Below are positions 56,417-64,000 of a stretch of DNA of 64,000 nucleotides, in pieces. The position numbers and the translations under genes are program-made. The notes beneath the pieces are model-generated. The model was not told where the DNA came from, made no database searches, and saw only the letters and a program-made list of their open reading frames with translations. This stretch comes from Ferruginibacter sp. (GTDB taxonomy: Bacteria; Bacteroidota; Bacteroidia; Chitinophagales; Chitinophagaceae), in NCBI GenBank assembly GCA_013141115.1, contig JABFRP010000001.1, forward strand, positions 558,001 through 622,000, given 5' to 3'. Position 1 is the first letter of the stretch; each line of letters opens with the position of its first letter.

Positions 56417-57043
56417 TTAATCCTTTTGTAAAAGCAATGTTATTATTCTGGGGATGGTTGTTTTATCATTGTCATCAAAATGTTCGTTGATGTCTGCAAT
56501 AATAAAACCATGCTTTTTTGCAGCTTGTGTAAATTCAGAAATGTTATGGTTATAGCAGTCCACAATTTGCAATCCTTCTGCTGTTTCAAATCTTGCTTTG
56601 GTGCCGCTGTATTGTTTAAAAGGATGCAGCTCGCCAATGTAAACATGCCCGCCTTTTATTAATGCTTTTGCCGCTTCGCTAAAAATGTGATCGAGGTTTT
56701 GGATATGCTCCAATACCAAACTGAATGTTATCAATTCATATTGTTTGGTTGCAAAATTCCACGTGCCGGTAATATCAGCTTTTATAAATTCAACTGCAGC
56801 GGTATTTATTTTTTCTTTGGCTTTGGCCAGCATTTCTTCCGACAGATCAATGGCAGTAATTTCTTTGGCTTTGCTAATTAACCAGGCGGTATTTTTTCCG
56901 GTGCCACAGCCGATCTCTAAACAACTATCAAAATTAATATCGGCTAAAGTTGCTTGTAGTGATTGTGCTTCAAGATCACGTGTTTTGTTATTGTTGGTGT
57001 CGTATTGCTGCGACCAGGTGTTGTAGGCTTGTTGGGTGTTCAT
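56417..57043 (-). CDS. Class I SAM-dependent methyltransferase
   Basis: 208 residues from ATG 57043 (MNTQQAYNTWSQQYDTN), more likely than an upstream TTG. SAM-binding motif I is CLEIGCGTGKNTAWL, then AIDLSEEMLAKAKEK and ITFSLVLEHIQNLD, as in UbiE/COQ5-like and small-molecule methyltransferases. The substrate is unknown. It is co-oriented with the maturation protease but separated from it by 119 bases. Confidence 0.9.
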   Translation of the reverse strand: MNTQQAYNTWSQQYDTNNNKTRDLEAQSLQATLADINFDSCLEIGCGTGKNTAWLISKAKEITAIDLSEEMLAKAKEKINTAAVEFIKADITGTWNFATKQYELITFSLVLEHIQNLDHIFSEAAKALIKGGHVYIGELHPFKQYSGTKARFETAEGLQIVDCYNHNISEFTQAAKKHGFIIADINEHFDDNDKTTIPRIITLLLQKD

Positions 57044-57150
57044 TGGTTTTAATTTTTTTATTGCTATTAGTTTTGTGGTCAACCTATTTCAGGAGGAGAT
57101 AATAAAATGACCATTGCTCCAATGTCTAGCCAGCCTTTGCAGCACAGTTC

Positions 57151-57161
57151 GTGTTGTACGG
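57151..57161. repeat. Left arm of 11-bp inverted repeat flanking an unknown gene
   Basis: GTGTTGTACGG here is inverted as CCGTACAACAC at 57786-57796. The two frame the unknown gene at 57171-57755. Confidence 0.7.
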
Positions 57162-57170
57162 TCGTTTTTG

Positions 57171-57755
57171 TCACTCAAAGAAACTTTTATCGTTAAGGTG
57201 TTTAGGTAAGTACTTGATTTCAGTAATTCCATCTTCGCTATCAAACTTGTCAACTACTTCGAAGTAATCAACTCTTTGCATAAACATTCTCTCTCCAAGT
57301 AAATTCATTAAAACAATTTCTACAATTACTTCTTTGGTTTCCTTGTCATACTTCAAAAGATTGTCTGCCTTTATGAACACTTCAATTTTTTCGTTATCGT
57401 ACTTTAGCAATACATATTTCCATTGACTTGCGTTTACAGAAATATTGTCCTGATATAGCTCTAATAAATGCCAGCCTACTTTAGGCTGCTTTGTTGAATA
57501 GAATTGCCATTTGTCAAGTTCTGGAGCTTTGCTTATGATTTGTTCTGTCAACCGGAATAATACTGGGCTGCCTTTTGGGGAAATTGTTAATGAGTTTTCT
57601 TTTGATTGTCCTGGCCCGATTTCCCAATTTAACTCCCAATTAGAAATTGTCTTGTCAAGTTGTTGGAGAATAGTAGGGTCGTAAGTATCGGATTCAAGTT
57701 TGTCTTTATTTTCAACGAACCATCTCCAAAAATTTAGAATGTCTTTGTCTTGCAT
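57171..57755 (-). CDS. Unknown cytoplasmic protein in a cassette-like setting
   Basis: 194 residues from ATG 57755 (MQDKDILNFWRWFVENKDKL). It has no signal or membrane segment. Trp-rich N-terminus, then NWELNWEIGPGQSKENSLTISPKGSP and LDKWQFYSTKQPKVGWHLLEL, which suggest an alpha/beta fold. The family was not identified. It lies between perfectly matching 11-bp inverted repeats: 10 bases after its stop and 31 bases before its start. That framing suggests acquisition as a single unit. Confidence 0.6.
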   Translation of the reverse strand: MQDKDILNFWRWFVENKDKLESDTYDPTILQQLDKTISNWELNWEIGPGQSKENSLTISPKGSPVLFRLTEQIISKAPELDKWQFYSTKQPKVGWHLLELYQDNISVNASQWKYVLLKYDNEKIEVFIKADNLLKYDKETKEVIVEIVLMNLLGERMFMQRVDYFEVVDKFDSEDGITEIKYLPKHLNDKSFFE

Positions 57756-57785
57756 AATTGCGGAGAAGGATGTTACTTTAAAATG

Positions 57786-57796
57786 CCGTACAACAC
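57786..57796. repeat. Right arm of the 11-bp inverted repeat
   Basis: CCGTACAACAC, the exact reverse complement of 57151-57161. Confidence 0.7.
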
Positions 57797-57984
57797 ATAA
57801 ATTTACGCCCAAACATTGAATGACCAAAAATTAAATATTTGATTGTCAATAGTATTTATGCCGTCTTTCTGTATTTATAAATTGGCGCTATTTACTCAAT
57901 CTTCGCTGCAATAAAAATTTCCCAATGGTATGTAGTACAAGTGAGTGATTGCTATGATACAACCAAACTTCTTTCTCTATTATT

Positions 57985-59005
57985 TTATGCTGCTTTTTTA
58001 TAGTTGTCCACATACTTTTCCTGGTTATTGATTACCGCTACTGCTCTTAATGCTATTTTACTTCTTACTGCATTTATTACAGATTGTGCATGTTTGCCTT
58101 CCTTTACTTTTCGTTCATAATAATCTTTAAATTCAGGGTAATGTGTTATGGCTGATATGGCTCCCATATGCAATAGCTTTTTTAAATCCTTGTTAGCCAT
58201 TTTATGCACTTTATCACGCCCTTTAATGCTCGTACCACTCTTGTTTCCAAAGGGTGCTACGCCGGCATAAGATGCCAACTCTTTACCCGTTATCTTACAA
58301 ATAAAATTATTGGTGCAACAAATAATATACACCGCAGTCAAATGCCCTATTCCTGGTACTGATATTAGTAGCTCATAATTATTTCTTATTGCTTCATCCT
58401 GTTGTATCATTTGGTGTATTTGTTTTTCAACAATTTTAATTGACTCCACTATTCCCTCAAAGCTGCTTTGTGTACCTGCTCCATGATCAGTTGGGTCTCT
58501 TTACTGTTTGTTAATTTCAGTTCTCCCAAATACACTTTCATGCTGTTTTTTTGTGCAAGCAGCCTGCTCCTGGCTGTCATCATATCTTTTAGTTTCAAAA
58601 ATACAGGATTTAGTACAGGCGTAGTTTTCAATTCATCTGCATTCTTAAGGGCATAGGAGCAAAGTCGCTGGCTATCTATCTTATCATTCTTTCCACGGGC
58701 TATACCAAAACTCCATTTTATGTGCGTTGCATTGCCTATGTAAAGTGGTAATCCTTCCGTGCTGCAATATTCCCAAACCAACCTGTGATAAACACCCGTG
58801 TTCTCTATCACAAGCATGCTGTTATCGTCAAAACTTACCTGCTGTTTTTCAGCCATTTACCCATGATTTTCATACCAGCTGTAGTATTGTCAAAGCGTTC
58901 TGTTACCATCGGTTGTTTAGATTGCTTTATCACACATTGAACAGCGATATCAACCCACAGCTTCGATACATCCATTCCCAAATAAAATTTCGCTGCCTTT
59001 TTCAT
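57985..59005 (-). pseudogene. IS110-family transposase broken by two -1 frameshifts
   Basis: Three consecutive frames read one protein: MKKAAKFYLGMDVSKLWVDI from ATG 59005 (56 residues to a stop at 58835), then 58856-58449 (ENTGVYHRLV, KNDKIDSQRLCSYA), then 58449-57985 (ISVPGIGHLTAVY, ASYAGVAPFGNKSGTSIKGR). The DEDD RuvC-like residues and the C-terminal Ser motif of IS110 are all there. Each junction needs one base more: near the A run of CTGAAAAACAGC and near GGGAATAGTG. Single-base deletion at A runs explains both; programmed shifting is not known for the family. Confidence 0.85.
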
Positions 59006-59107
59006 AATTTTGTTTTACTATCTTAAAAGATGACTAACCATTTTGTCCCATCGTCTTAGTCCTTAATAATAGGTATAAAAACCTTAATTGCTATTTAGAC
59101 ACTAAGG
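57985..59107 (-). mobile_element. IS110-family insertion sequence remnant (edges not resolved)
   Basis: The element is recognised from its transposase. IS110 elements have no terminal inverted repeats, so the ends cannot be read directly. The limits given run from the transposase stop to a paired segment upstream (CTTAGT/ACTAAG) that would lie in the left end. The real element may extend further on either side. Confidence 0.5.
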
Positions 59108-59338
59108 GAAAAAAGCAGCAGGGGATTTTATCACTCAATAGGTTGTTAACGTTGACACAATTGTTAATTAGCCTCTGCTGCTGGTTAGTTATTCACACAA
59201 AATTGTGGATTCTAAAAAGAAAAAAAGTAACAAAAAAAGAAAAAGTAGTAATAGTAGTTTATCTCTTAATACTAATCAATACAAATCTAAAGGACACAAC
59301 AATGCTCAATAGTATTCCAGATGCCTATAACAAAAAAA
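59006..59338 (-). other. Structured non-coding segment between IS110 and rluD-type gene
   Basis: No gene. Minus-strand reading from 59182: an 11-bp imperfect stem (AGCAGCAGAGG / CCCCTGCTGCT at 59172-59182 and 59114-59124) is followed by a T run, as in a terminator for the synthase gene. Farther on, CTTAGT (59101-59106 side) and ACTAAG (59055-59060 side) pair around an AGGT/ACCT hairpin. This is where an IS110 bridge RNA would lie. Confidence 0.45.
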
Positions 59339-60379
59339 CTAACTCTCCTTATGCCCCAAATATTTCCGCCATTTATCAATCACCGCTTCCATATCTTCCG
59401 GCACAGCACTTTCAAAAAACATTTCTTGTTTAGTAGTGGGATGAATAAAGCCGAGTTCTTTGGCGTGTAATGCCTGGCGCTTGCAAAGGTTAAAACAGTT
59501 GTCTACAAATTGTTTGTACTTGGTAAATACTGTTCCTCTTACAATCCTGTCGCCGCCATAAAAATCATCATTAAAAAGCGGGTGGCCTATCAGTTGCATA
59601 TGTACCCTTATCTGGTGGGTGCGGCCGGTTTCCAGGCGGCACTCTACAAGCGTTACATAATTAAAACGTTCTAACACTTTATAGTGGGTAATGGCATCTT
59701 TGCCATGGTCGCCATCGGGGTAAGCGGTAAATAATTTTCTAAAGCGCAGGTGTCGGCCAACATGTGCTGTAATGGTGCCTTCGTCTTGTTCAAAATCGCC
59801 CCACACCAATGCAATGTAGCGGCGGTGTACGGTATGGTTAAAAAACTGTTTGGCTAAAAGCGTCATGGCGTTTTTATTTTTTGCCATTACTAATAAACCG
59901 GTGGTGTTTTTATCAATGCGGTGCACCAAACCAAAACGGTTCAGTTCTGTTTCATCTAAACCGGGGTTTTGTTGCAGCAGATGATACGCCACGCCATTTA
60001 CCAATGTGCCATTGGGGTTGCCGCTGCCGGGATGCACCACCATACCAGCAGGTTTGTTGATGATCATAATATCATCATCTTCGTACTGAATATTCAACGG
60101 AATATTTTCCGGAACTATTTCGGATGTTTCGGGTGACCGGTCATCGTACACCACAATTTTATCAAAGGCTTTTACCTTATAATTATTTTTTACCGGCTTT
60201 TCGTTTACCAGCACCATCTCTTCGTCAATAGCCTGCTGAATTTTATTGCGGGTGGCACCTTCAATACGGCTCATTAAAAATTTATCAATACGCAAAGGTT
60301 CCTGGCCTTTATCAATGGTGAGGGCCAGCTTTTCGTATAACTCTTCGGAGTCGCTGGTTTCTATTTCGTCTTCTGTCAT
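59339..60379 (-). CDS. RluA/RluD-family pseudouridine synthase
   Basis: 346 residues from ATG 60379 (MTEDEIETSDSEELYEKLAL). An N-terminal S4 domain (LRIDKFLMSRIEGATRNKIQQAI) is followed by the pseudouridine synthase core, with catalytic Asp in GLVHRIDKNTTGLLVMAKN and TGRTHQIRVHMQLIGHPLFND. It modifies uridines in 23S rRNA; the RluD subfamily fits best. It is divergent from lipB. Confidence 0.95.
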   Translation of the reverse strand: MTEDEIETSDSEELYEKLALTIDKGQEPLRIDKFLMSRIEGATRNKIQQAIDEEMVLVNEKPVKNNYKVKAFDKIVVYDDRSPETSEIVPENIPLNIQYEDDDIMIINKPAGMVVHPGSGNPNGTLVNGVAYHLLQQNPGLDETELNRFGLVHRIDKNTTGLLVMAKNKNAMTLLAKQFFNHTVHRRYIALVWGDFEQDEGTITAHVGRHLRFRKLFTAYPDGDHGKDAITHYKVLERFNYVTLVECRLETGRTHQIRVHMQLIGHPLFNDDFYGGDRIVRGTVFTKYKQFVDNCFNLCKRQALHAKELGFIHPTTKQEMFFESAVPEDMEAVIDKWRKYLGHKES

Positions 60380-60391
60380 AAAAGGTTGGTT

Positions 60392-60453
60392 GTTGGTCGT
60401 TGAACGTAGGAAGACCGTGCTTTCCGGCCAACGTCCCACGTTCAACGACCAAC
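60392..60453. repeat. 16-bp perfect inverted repeat in the rluD-type/lipB divergent region
   Basis: GTTGGTCGTTGAACGT and ACGTTCAACGACCAAC form a perfect 16-bp pair around a 30-base loop, which itself has a GGAAG/CTTTCC pair. A T run lies just after it. It sits between two divergent start codons. Confidence 0.75.
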
Positions 60454-60462
60454 GTTTTTATT

Positions 60463-60470
60463 TATCTTTG
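60463..60470 (+). promoter_or_regulatory. -7 box of lipB (TATCTTTG)
   Basis: Matches TAnnTTTG and ends 17 bases before the GTG start of lipB. Confidence 0.55.
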
Positions 60471-60487
60471 CAAATTAAAACATTGCA

Positions 60488-61219
60488 GTGGATAACCGTA
60501 AAGTGATATTTAAAGATCTGGGAATTATTGATTATAAAAAAGCCTGGGATTACCAGGAAGAACTGCTGCAGGCTAATGTGGCCATTAAATCGGCAATAAG
60601 AAAAGCGCAGGAAGTGGCAGGCGGTTCCATACTTATAGACCAGCCATTAACAACTAACCATTTTCTTTTTTGCGAACATCCGGCAGTATATACTTTGGGC
60701 AAAAGCGGTAATATCAGTAATGTGCTGATGAATGAGGCTGAGCTGGAAGAAAATAATATCCAGTTTTTTAATACCAACAGGGGAGGCGATATTACTTTTC
60801 ATGGCCTGCAACAAGTTGTTGGTTACCCCATTTTAGACCTTGAAAATTTTTATACCGACATAGGCAAATACTTGCGCCATTTAGAAGAAGTAATTATTTT
60901 AACCATTGCCGACTATGGCATTAAAGGAGAAAGAAGTAGTGGTGAAACCGGCGTGTGGATAGAACCGGGAGTGCCGGGAAGAGAGCGAAAAATTTGTGCT
61001 ATTGGTGTACGTTGCAGCCGCTGGATAACCATGCATGGCTTTGCATTAAATGTAAATACAGATTTAAGTTACTTCAATAATATTATTCCCTGCGGCATAC
61101 AAAACAAACAGGTTACTTCTATTGAAAAAGAATTGGGTAAAAAAGTGGATTATGAAGAAGTAAAACAAAAGATCAGGAAAAATTTTGAACAAATATTTGA
61201 AGCCGTTACTGTGGAGTAA
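60488..61219 (+). CDS. lipB: Octanoyl-[acyl-carrier-protein] transferase
   Basis: 243 residues from GTG 60488 (VDNRKVIFKDLGII). It moves an octanoyl group from ACP to lipoyl-domain proteins, the first step of lipoate synthesis. The core has NRGGDITFHGLQQVVGYPILDL, the catalytic Lys in RKICAIGVRCSRW and Cys in NIIPCGIQNKQVTS. The length is normal. Confidence 0.96.
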   Translation: MDNRKVIFKDLGIIDYKKAWDYQEELLQANVAIKSAIRKAQEVAGGSILIDQPLTTNHFLFCEHPAVYTLGKSGNISNVLMNEAELEENNIQFFNTNRGGDITFHGLQQVVGYPILDLENFYTDIGKYLRHLEEVIILTIADYGIKGERSSGETGVWIEPGVPGRERKICAIGVRCSRWITMHGFALNVNTDLSYFNNIIPCGIQNKQVTSIEKELGKKVDYEEVKQKIRKNFEQIFEAVTVE

Positions 61220-61222
61220 TAA

Positions 61223-61996
61223 TTATTCTTTCACCTGGTTTTTTCCATCTTTTGCAATAAAGAATTTATTTTTTTCTATCAGCTTGCCATTCTCATATAC
61301 TTCAAAATAAAACCAGCCGGCATGTACAAAATTTACTTTTTCAATTATTAAAAAACTATCGTGCAGTTTGTTTAATTCAAAAAGCGGCGTATCGTTCTCT
61401 TCAAAAAATTTAACAGTGTATTTTTTAGTTTCAGCATCGGGCAGGTAAATGGTTACGTTATTATCTTTAGCGGTAAAAATGCGCCTGCTGGGGTAAGTAA
61501 TAATTTCGGTATTGCTGTTAAAGTTGGGCAACGGTGGTTTAGGCTGAATTTTGAAATCTTTATTTTTGGGTTGCTCATAAGCTGGCTGCATGGTCCAGTT
61601 ATCTTTTACCAAAAAAGGGCGTAAAGTATCTTCAATAACTAATGCAGGGGGTAATTCCTTTACCGGCCTTGTAATTTTACTAAACAAATAAGTGCCGCCT
61701 TCAAAAGAAACAAAAACACGGTAATACATCTTATTATAGGGAGGAGTGCCGTCGGCATAACCATTTTCTGCATTTTGCGGATTTAACACCGAGCCAATGG
61801 TGGTATAATTTTTTAAACTATCATAAGAGCGCTGGATGTTGATGGTGGTAACCGGCATTTTGTAATTGTTAACCCAGCTTACAATTATTTGTCCGCTCAA
61901 ATTTTTTACGGTAATGGAAGGCAGCGTATCCTGCGCAGTAAGTTGTACTGCAAACAGCTGAAATAATACAATAAACAGGAATGAAGCCCTTTGCAT
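61223..61996 (-). CDS. Exported FN3-like protein
   Basis: 257 residues with a signal peptide ending VQLTAQ. Residues about 25-110 look like a fibronectin III or Ig-like fold (ITVKNLSGQIIVSWVNNYKMPVTTINIQRS, MYYRVFVSFEGGTYLFSK). The remaining part is beta-rich (TVKFFEENDTPLFEL, GWFYFEVYENGKLIEK). No family name or function is assigned. Convergent with lipB by 3 bases. Confidence 0.7.
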   Translation of the reverse strand: MQRASFLFIVLFQLFAVQLTAQDTLPSITVKNLSGQIIVSWVNNYKMPVTTINIQRSYDSLKNYTTIGSVLNPQNAENGYADGTPPYNKMYYRVFVSFEGGTYLFSKITRPVKELPPALVIEDTLRPFLVKDNWTMQPAYEQPKNKDFKIQPKPPLPNFNSNTEIITYPSRRIFTAKDNNVTIYLPDAETKKYTVKFFEENDTPLFELNKLHDSFLIIEKVNFVHAGWFYFEVYENGKLIEKNKFFIAKDGKNQVKE

Positions 61997-62057
61997 AATA
62001 CTTTAACGAGGTAAGCGCTGAAAAATTTTATTTACAAATATAAAGGGATGTTACAAA

Positions 62058-62966
62058 TTAGAATAATAAAGTACCGGCAGGCAGTGAATTATTGCCTTGT
62101 AAGCCGCCGGTGTGCAGGCAAAGTATGTTGCTTCCGGGGCTAAAATTGTCGTTTTTTATTTGATCATAAATGGCAAAAAATAATTTGGCGGTATATACAA
62201 AATCAGTGGGTAGCTGGTGTTGCTGCCACAGGTAATTCATAAATGCAATCAGTTCAGGTGTTTTTTTTGCATAGCCTCCAAAATGATAATTGTTAAAAAT
62301 TCCCAATTGTTCTTTTTTATAGTTGTTGCCGCATAAAAAATCAAGCCGCTCCTCGGTATCAGTCATGCCTTTTAAAACCGGTACGCTTATGATGGTTTGA
62401 TTAGCGTTGGCTGCAAGCAATAATCCTGCAGTAGTGGTGGTAGTGCCGCTTGCAGTACAAATATGGCTGTAGTTATTTTCTTTTATCAGTTCACCAATTA
62501 ATGCGGCACCTTTTGCACCAGTTGGGTGGTATCCGCCTTCAGGAATAATAATGGCCTGGCCAAACTCAGTTATCAGATCATTTAAAAAATAAGCGTTTTC
62601 TTTTTTAGCATAATCTACCCTGGAAATAAATTTTAACTGCATTCCGTAGTTGGTACAATGTTGTAAGGTAGCCGATAATTGTTCGGGCATTTCTCCACGT
62701 ACCACGCCAATACTTTTTAAACCGTAGGCCTGGCAGGCAAAAGCAGTAGCAACTAAATGGTTGGAGTATGCGCCCCCAAAAGTGATTATGGTTTTATGGC
62801 TTGATTGAAGCGCTTCCTGTAAAAAATAATGGAGTTTAAATAATTTGTTGCCCGATACGATAGGGTGTATCATATCAAGTCTTACTACATCCACCGTAAG
62901 GTTTTTGCTACAAAATAATTCATCCTGCAACACTTTAACCGGAGCATTAAAAATATTAAAAGGCAT
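62058..62966 (-). CDS. 1-aminocyclopropane-1-carboxylate deaminase/D-cysteine desulfhydrase family PLP enzyme
   Basis: 302 residues. Fold type II PLP enzyme. The catalytic Lys lies in VSGNKLFKLHYFL, the substrate loop in TFGGAYSNHLVATAFAC (SNH), and the phosphate loop around CTASGTTTTTAGLLLA. It could deaminate ACC or desulfhydrate D-cysteine; many Bacteroidota homologues are annotated either way and the sequence does not decide. Confidence 0.9.
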   Translation of the reverse strand: MPFNIFNAPVKVLQDELFCSKNLTVDVVRLDMIHPIVSGNKLFKLHYFLQEALQSSHKTIITFGGAYSNHLVATAFACQAYGLKSIGVVRGEMPEQLSATLQHCTNYGMQLKFISRVDYAKKENAYFLNDLITEFGQAIIIPEGGYHPTGAKGAALIGELIKENNYSHICTASGTTTTTAGLLLAANANQTIISVPVLKGMTDTEERLDFLCGNNYKKEQLGIFNNYHFGGYAKKTPELIAFMNYLWQQHQLPTDFVYTAKLFFAIYDQIKNDNFSPGSNILCLHTGGLQGNNSLPAGTLLF

Positions 62967-63049
62967 TTTGATTATTACTTATCTGTTTGTAGTAATTTTG
63001 TTTTGCAAAAATCGATTAATAATTTTTCATTCCTTAATTTATCTTATAA

Positions 63050-63949
63050 ATGCAACCAACACTTTTGATCTTAGCCGCCGGAATGGCAAGCCGCTATGGC
63101 AGTATGAAACAAACACAGGGATTTGGCCCAAGTGGCGAAACCATTATGGACTATTCTATTTATGATGCTATACGTGCCGGATTTGGTAAGGTAGTTTTTA
63201 TTATCCGTAAAGATTTTGCAGAAGGATTTAAAAATACATTTGAGCCTAAACTAAAAGGGAAAATAAAAACAGCGTATGTGTACCAGGAAATGGAATCTTA
63301 TCTGGATGGACAGCCTGTGCCGGAAGGAAGAACAAAACCATGGGGAACGGGGCATGCTATTTTATGTGCTATGGAAGTAATAAAAGAACCTTTTGCAGTA
63401 ATTAATGCAGATGATTTTTACGGGCAGGATGCGTTTGTGAAAGCGGCGGCTTTTTTAAATAATGATTGTAACGAAAAAACCTATTCCATCATTGGATACG
63501 AACTGGCAAAAACCTTAAGTGAGCATGGTACGGTAAGCCGTGGTGTTTGCCAGGTAGATGACAGTAATAATTTGGTAAGCATTAAAGAAAGAACAAAAAT
63601 TTACAGGGAAGCTGATACTATTGTTTATGAAGACGAAGCTGGTAAACATGAAGTGCCGTTCAACTCCAGTGTATCTATGAACTTCTGGTGCTTCCATCAA
63701 TCAGTATTTCCGGCTACAGAAAAATTATTTCACCAGTTTGTAAAGGAAAATAGCCACAATATTAAAGCTGAATTTTTTATACCGCTTATTGGCGATGAGT
63801 TTGTGTCAACTCAGGGTGGCAATATTAAAGTTATTCCCTGCTCATCACAATGGTTTGGGGTTACTTATAAAGAAGATGCTCCGGTAGTACAAGCCAGTAT
63901 TGATAAGTTGGTTACCGATGGAGAATATCCATCTAATCTGTGGGCATAA
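63050..63949 (+). CDS. Nucleotidyltransferase (NTP_transferase family)
   Basis: 299 residues. A nucleotide-sugar-type Rossmann domain with LLILAAGMASRYGSMKQTQGFGP (the GGxGxR-like loop reads AGMASRYG), the Lys in SMKQ, and FAVINADDFYGQD for the metal. The sugar phosphate cannot be told; relatives act on hexose-1-phosphates. Divergent from the PLP enzyme with 83 bases between starts; a terminator closes it. Confidence 0.85.
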   Translation: MQPTLLILAAGMASRYGSMKQTQGFGPSGETIMDYSIYDAIRAGFGKVVFIIRKDFAEGFKNTFEPKLKGKIKTAYVYQEMESYLDGQPVPEGRTKPWGTGHAILCAMEVIKEPFAVINADDFYGQDAFVKAAAFLNNDCNEKTYSIIGYELAKTLSEHGTVSRGVCQVDDSNNLVSIKERTKIYREADTIVYEDEAGKHEVPFNSSVSMNFWCFHQSVFPATEKLFHQFVKENSHNIKAEFFIPLIGDEFVSTQGGNIKVIPCSSQWFGVTYKEDAPVVQASIDKLVTDGEYPSNLWA

Positions 63950-63963
63950 AATATTAATAGTAT

Positions 63964-64000
63964 AAAAAGAGCGGCTTCATTAAATGAAGCCGCTCTTTTT
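63964..64000 (+). terminator. Rho-independent terminator at the right edge
   Basis: An 18-bp perfect stem (AAAAAGAGCGGCTTCATT with AATGAAGCCGCTCTTTTT) with a one-base spacer. It ends exactly at the window edge, so what follows is not seen. Confidence 0.85.

Noticed and set aside
59143..59433. Possible 96-residue gene on the plus strand
   Set aside because: It lies in the structured intergenic region and runs into the pseudouridine synthase gene on the other strand; basic low-complexity text without a family.
1..64000. CRISPR arrays or restriction-modification genes
   Set aside because: No regularly spaced repeats, Cas proteins, methylase-endonuclease pairs or toxin-antitoxin pairs were recognised. 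The GIY-YIG-like orphan is the only nuclease-like item without an obvious housekeeping role.

Overview
The window looks like chromosome from a low-GC Bacteroidota, most likely Chitinophagales/Chitinophagaceae. The signs are a type IX secretion (T9SS) C-terminal sorting domain on the first gene, a T9SS plug-domain protein, a beta-propeller LytS-type sensor kinase with a LytTR regulator, many SPII lipoproteins, archaeal-type ProS, the MoxR/DUF58/DUF4129/SpoIIM cluster, promoter boxes of the TAnnTTTG type and few Shine-Dalgarno sequences. TGA is used as a normal stop codon. There is no rRNA, tRNA or CRISPR array. One structural RNA, the small SRP RNA, is clear.

Layout. 1-7.1 kb: the end of a T9SS cargo protein, a 740-base stretch of degraded sequence with a duplicated leader, a sensor kinase/LytTR pair and two small exported proteins. 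7.2-14.7 kb: ketoglutarate semialdehyde dehydrogenase, a DUF4846 lipoprotein, an NtrC-like regulator without an HTH, signal peptidase I whose N-terminal part is cut off by an in-frame TGA, cytidine deaminase, Ogt, CsaA and an acetyltransferase. 14.7-16.6 kb: an AT-rich patch of three unknown genes, one resembling GIY-YIG nucleases. 16.7-29.1 kb: housekeeping genes (lon, cca, miaA, proS) mixed with outer-membrane and lipoprotein genes. 29.1-35.7 kb: RDD divergent from SpoIIM-DUF4129-DUF4350-MoxR-DUF58. 35.7-50.5 kb: truB, an Omp85 lipoprotein, an rRNA/tRNA methyltransferase, a LolC/E-type permease, the T9SS plug protein, SRP RNA, a transaldolase-like aldolase, acyl-ACP desaturase, a TPR protein, a geranylgeranyl-reductase-like flavoprotein with its ferredoxin, AlkD, DUF1456 and a pentapeptide protein.

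50.8-56.3 kb carries the metabolic highlight: a complete five-gene NAD-linked group 3d type [NiFe] hydrogenase (hoxE-F-U-Y-H) with its maturation protease gene facing it and overlapping hoxH by 4 bases. The Hyp maturation genes are not here. 56.4-59.3 kb is a patch with a methyltransferase, an unknown gene framed by 11-bp inverted repeats and an IS110-type transposase broken by two -1 frameshifts, next to a structured non-coding segment where IS110 elements keep their bridge RNA. 59.3-64 kb returns to ordinary genes: RluD-type synthase, lipB, a secreted protein, a PLP deaminase/desulfhydrase and a sugar nucleotidyltransferase.

No wholly new multi-gene system is evident. The items most worth a second look are the TGA in lepB, the hox locus, the IS110 remnant with its structured leader, the cassette-like gene at 57.2-57.8 kb, the GIY-YIG-like orphan, and a recurring class of intergenic inverted repeats built from short AT-rich words.
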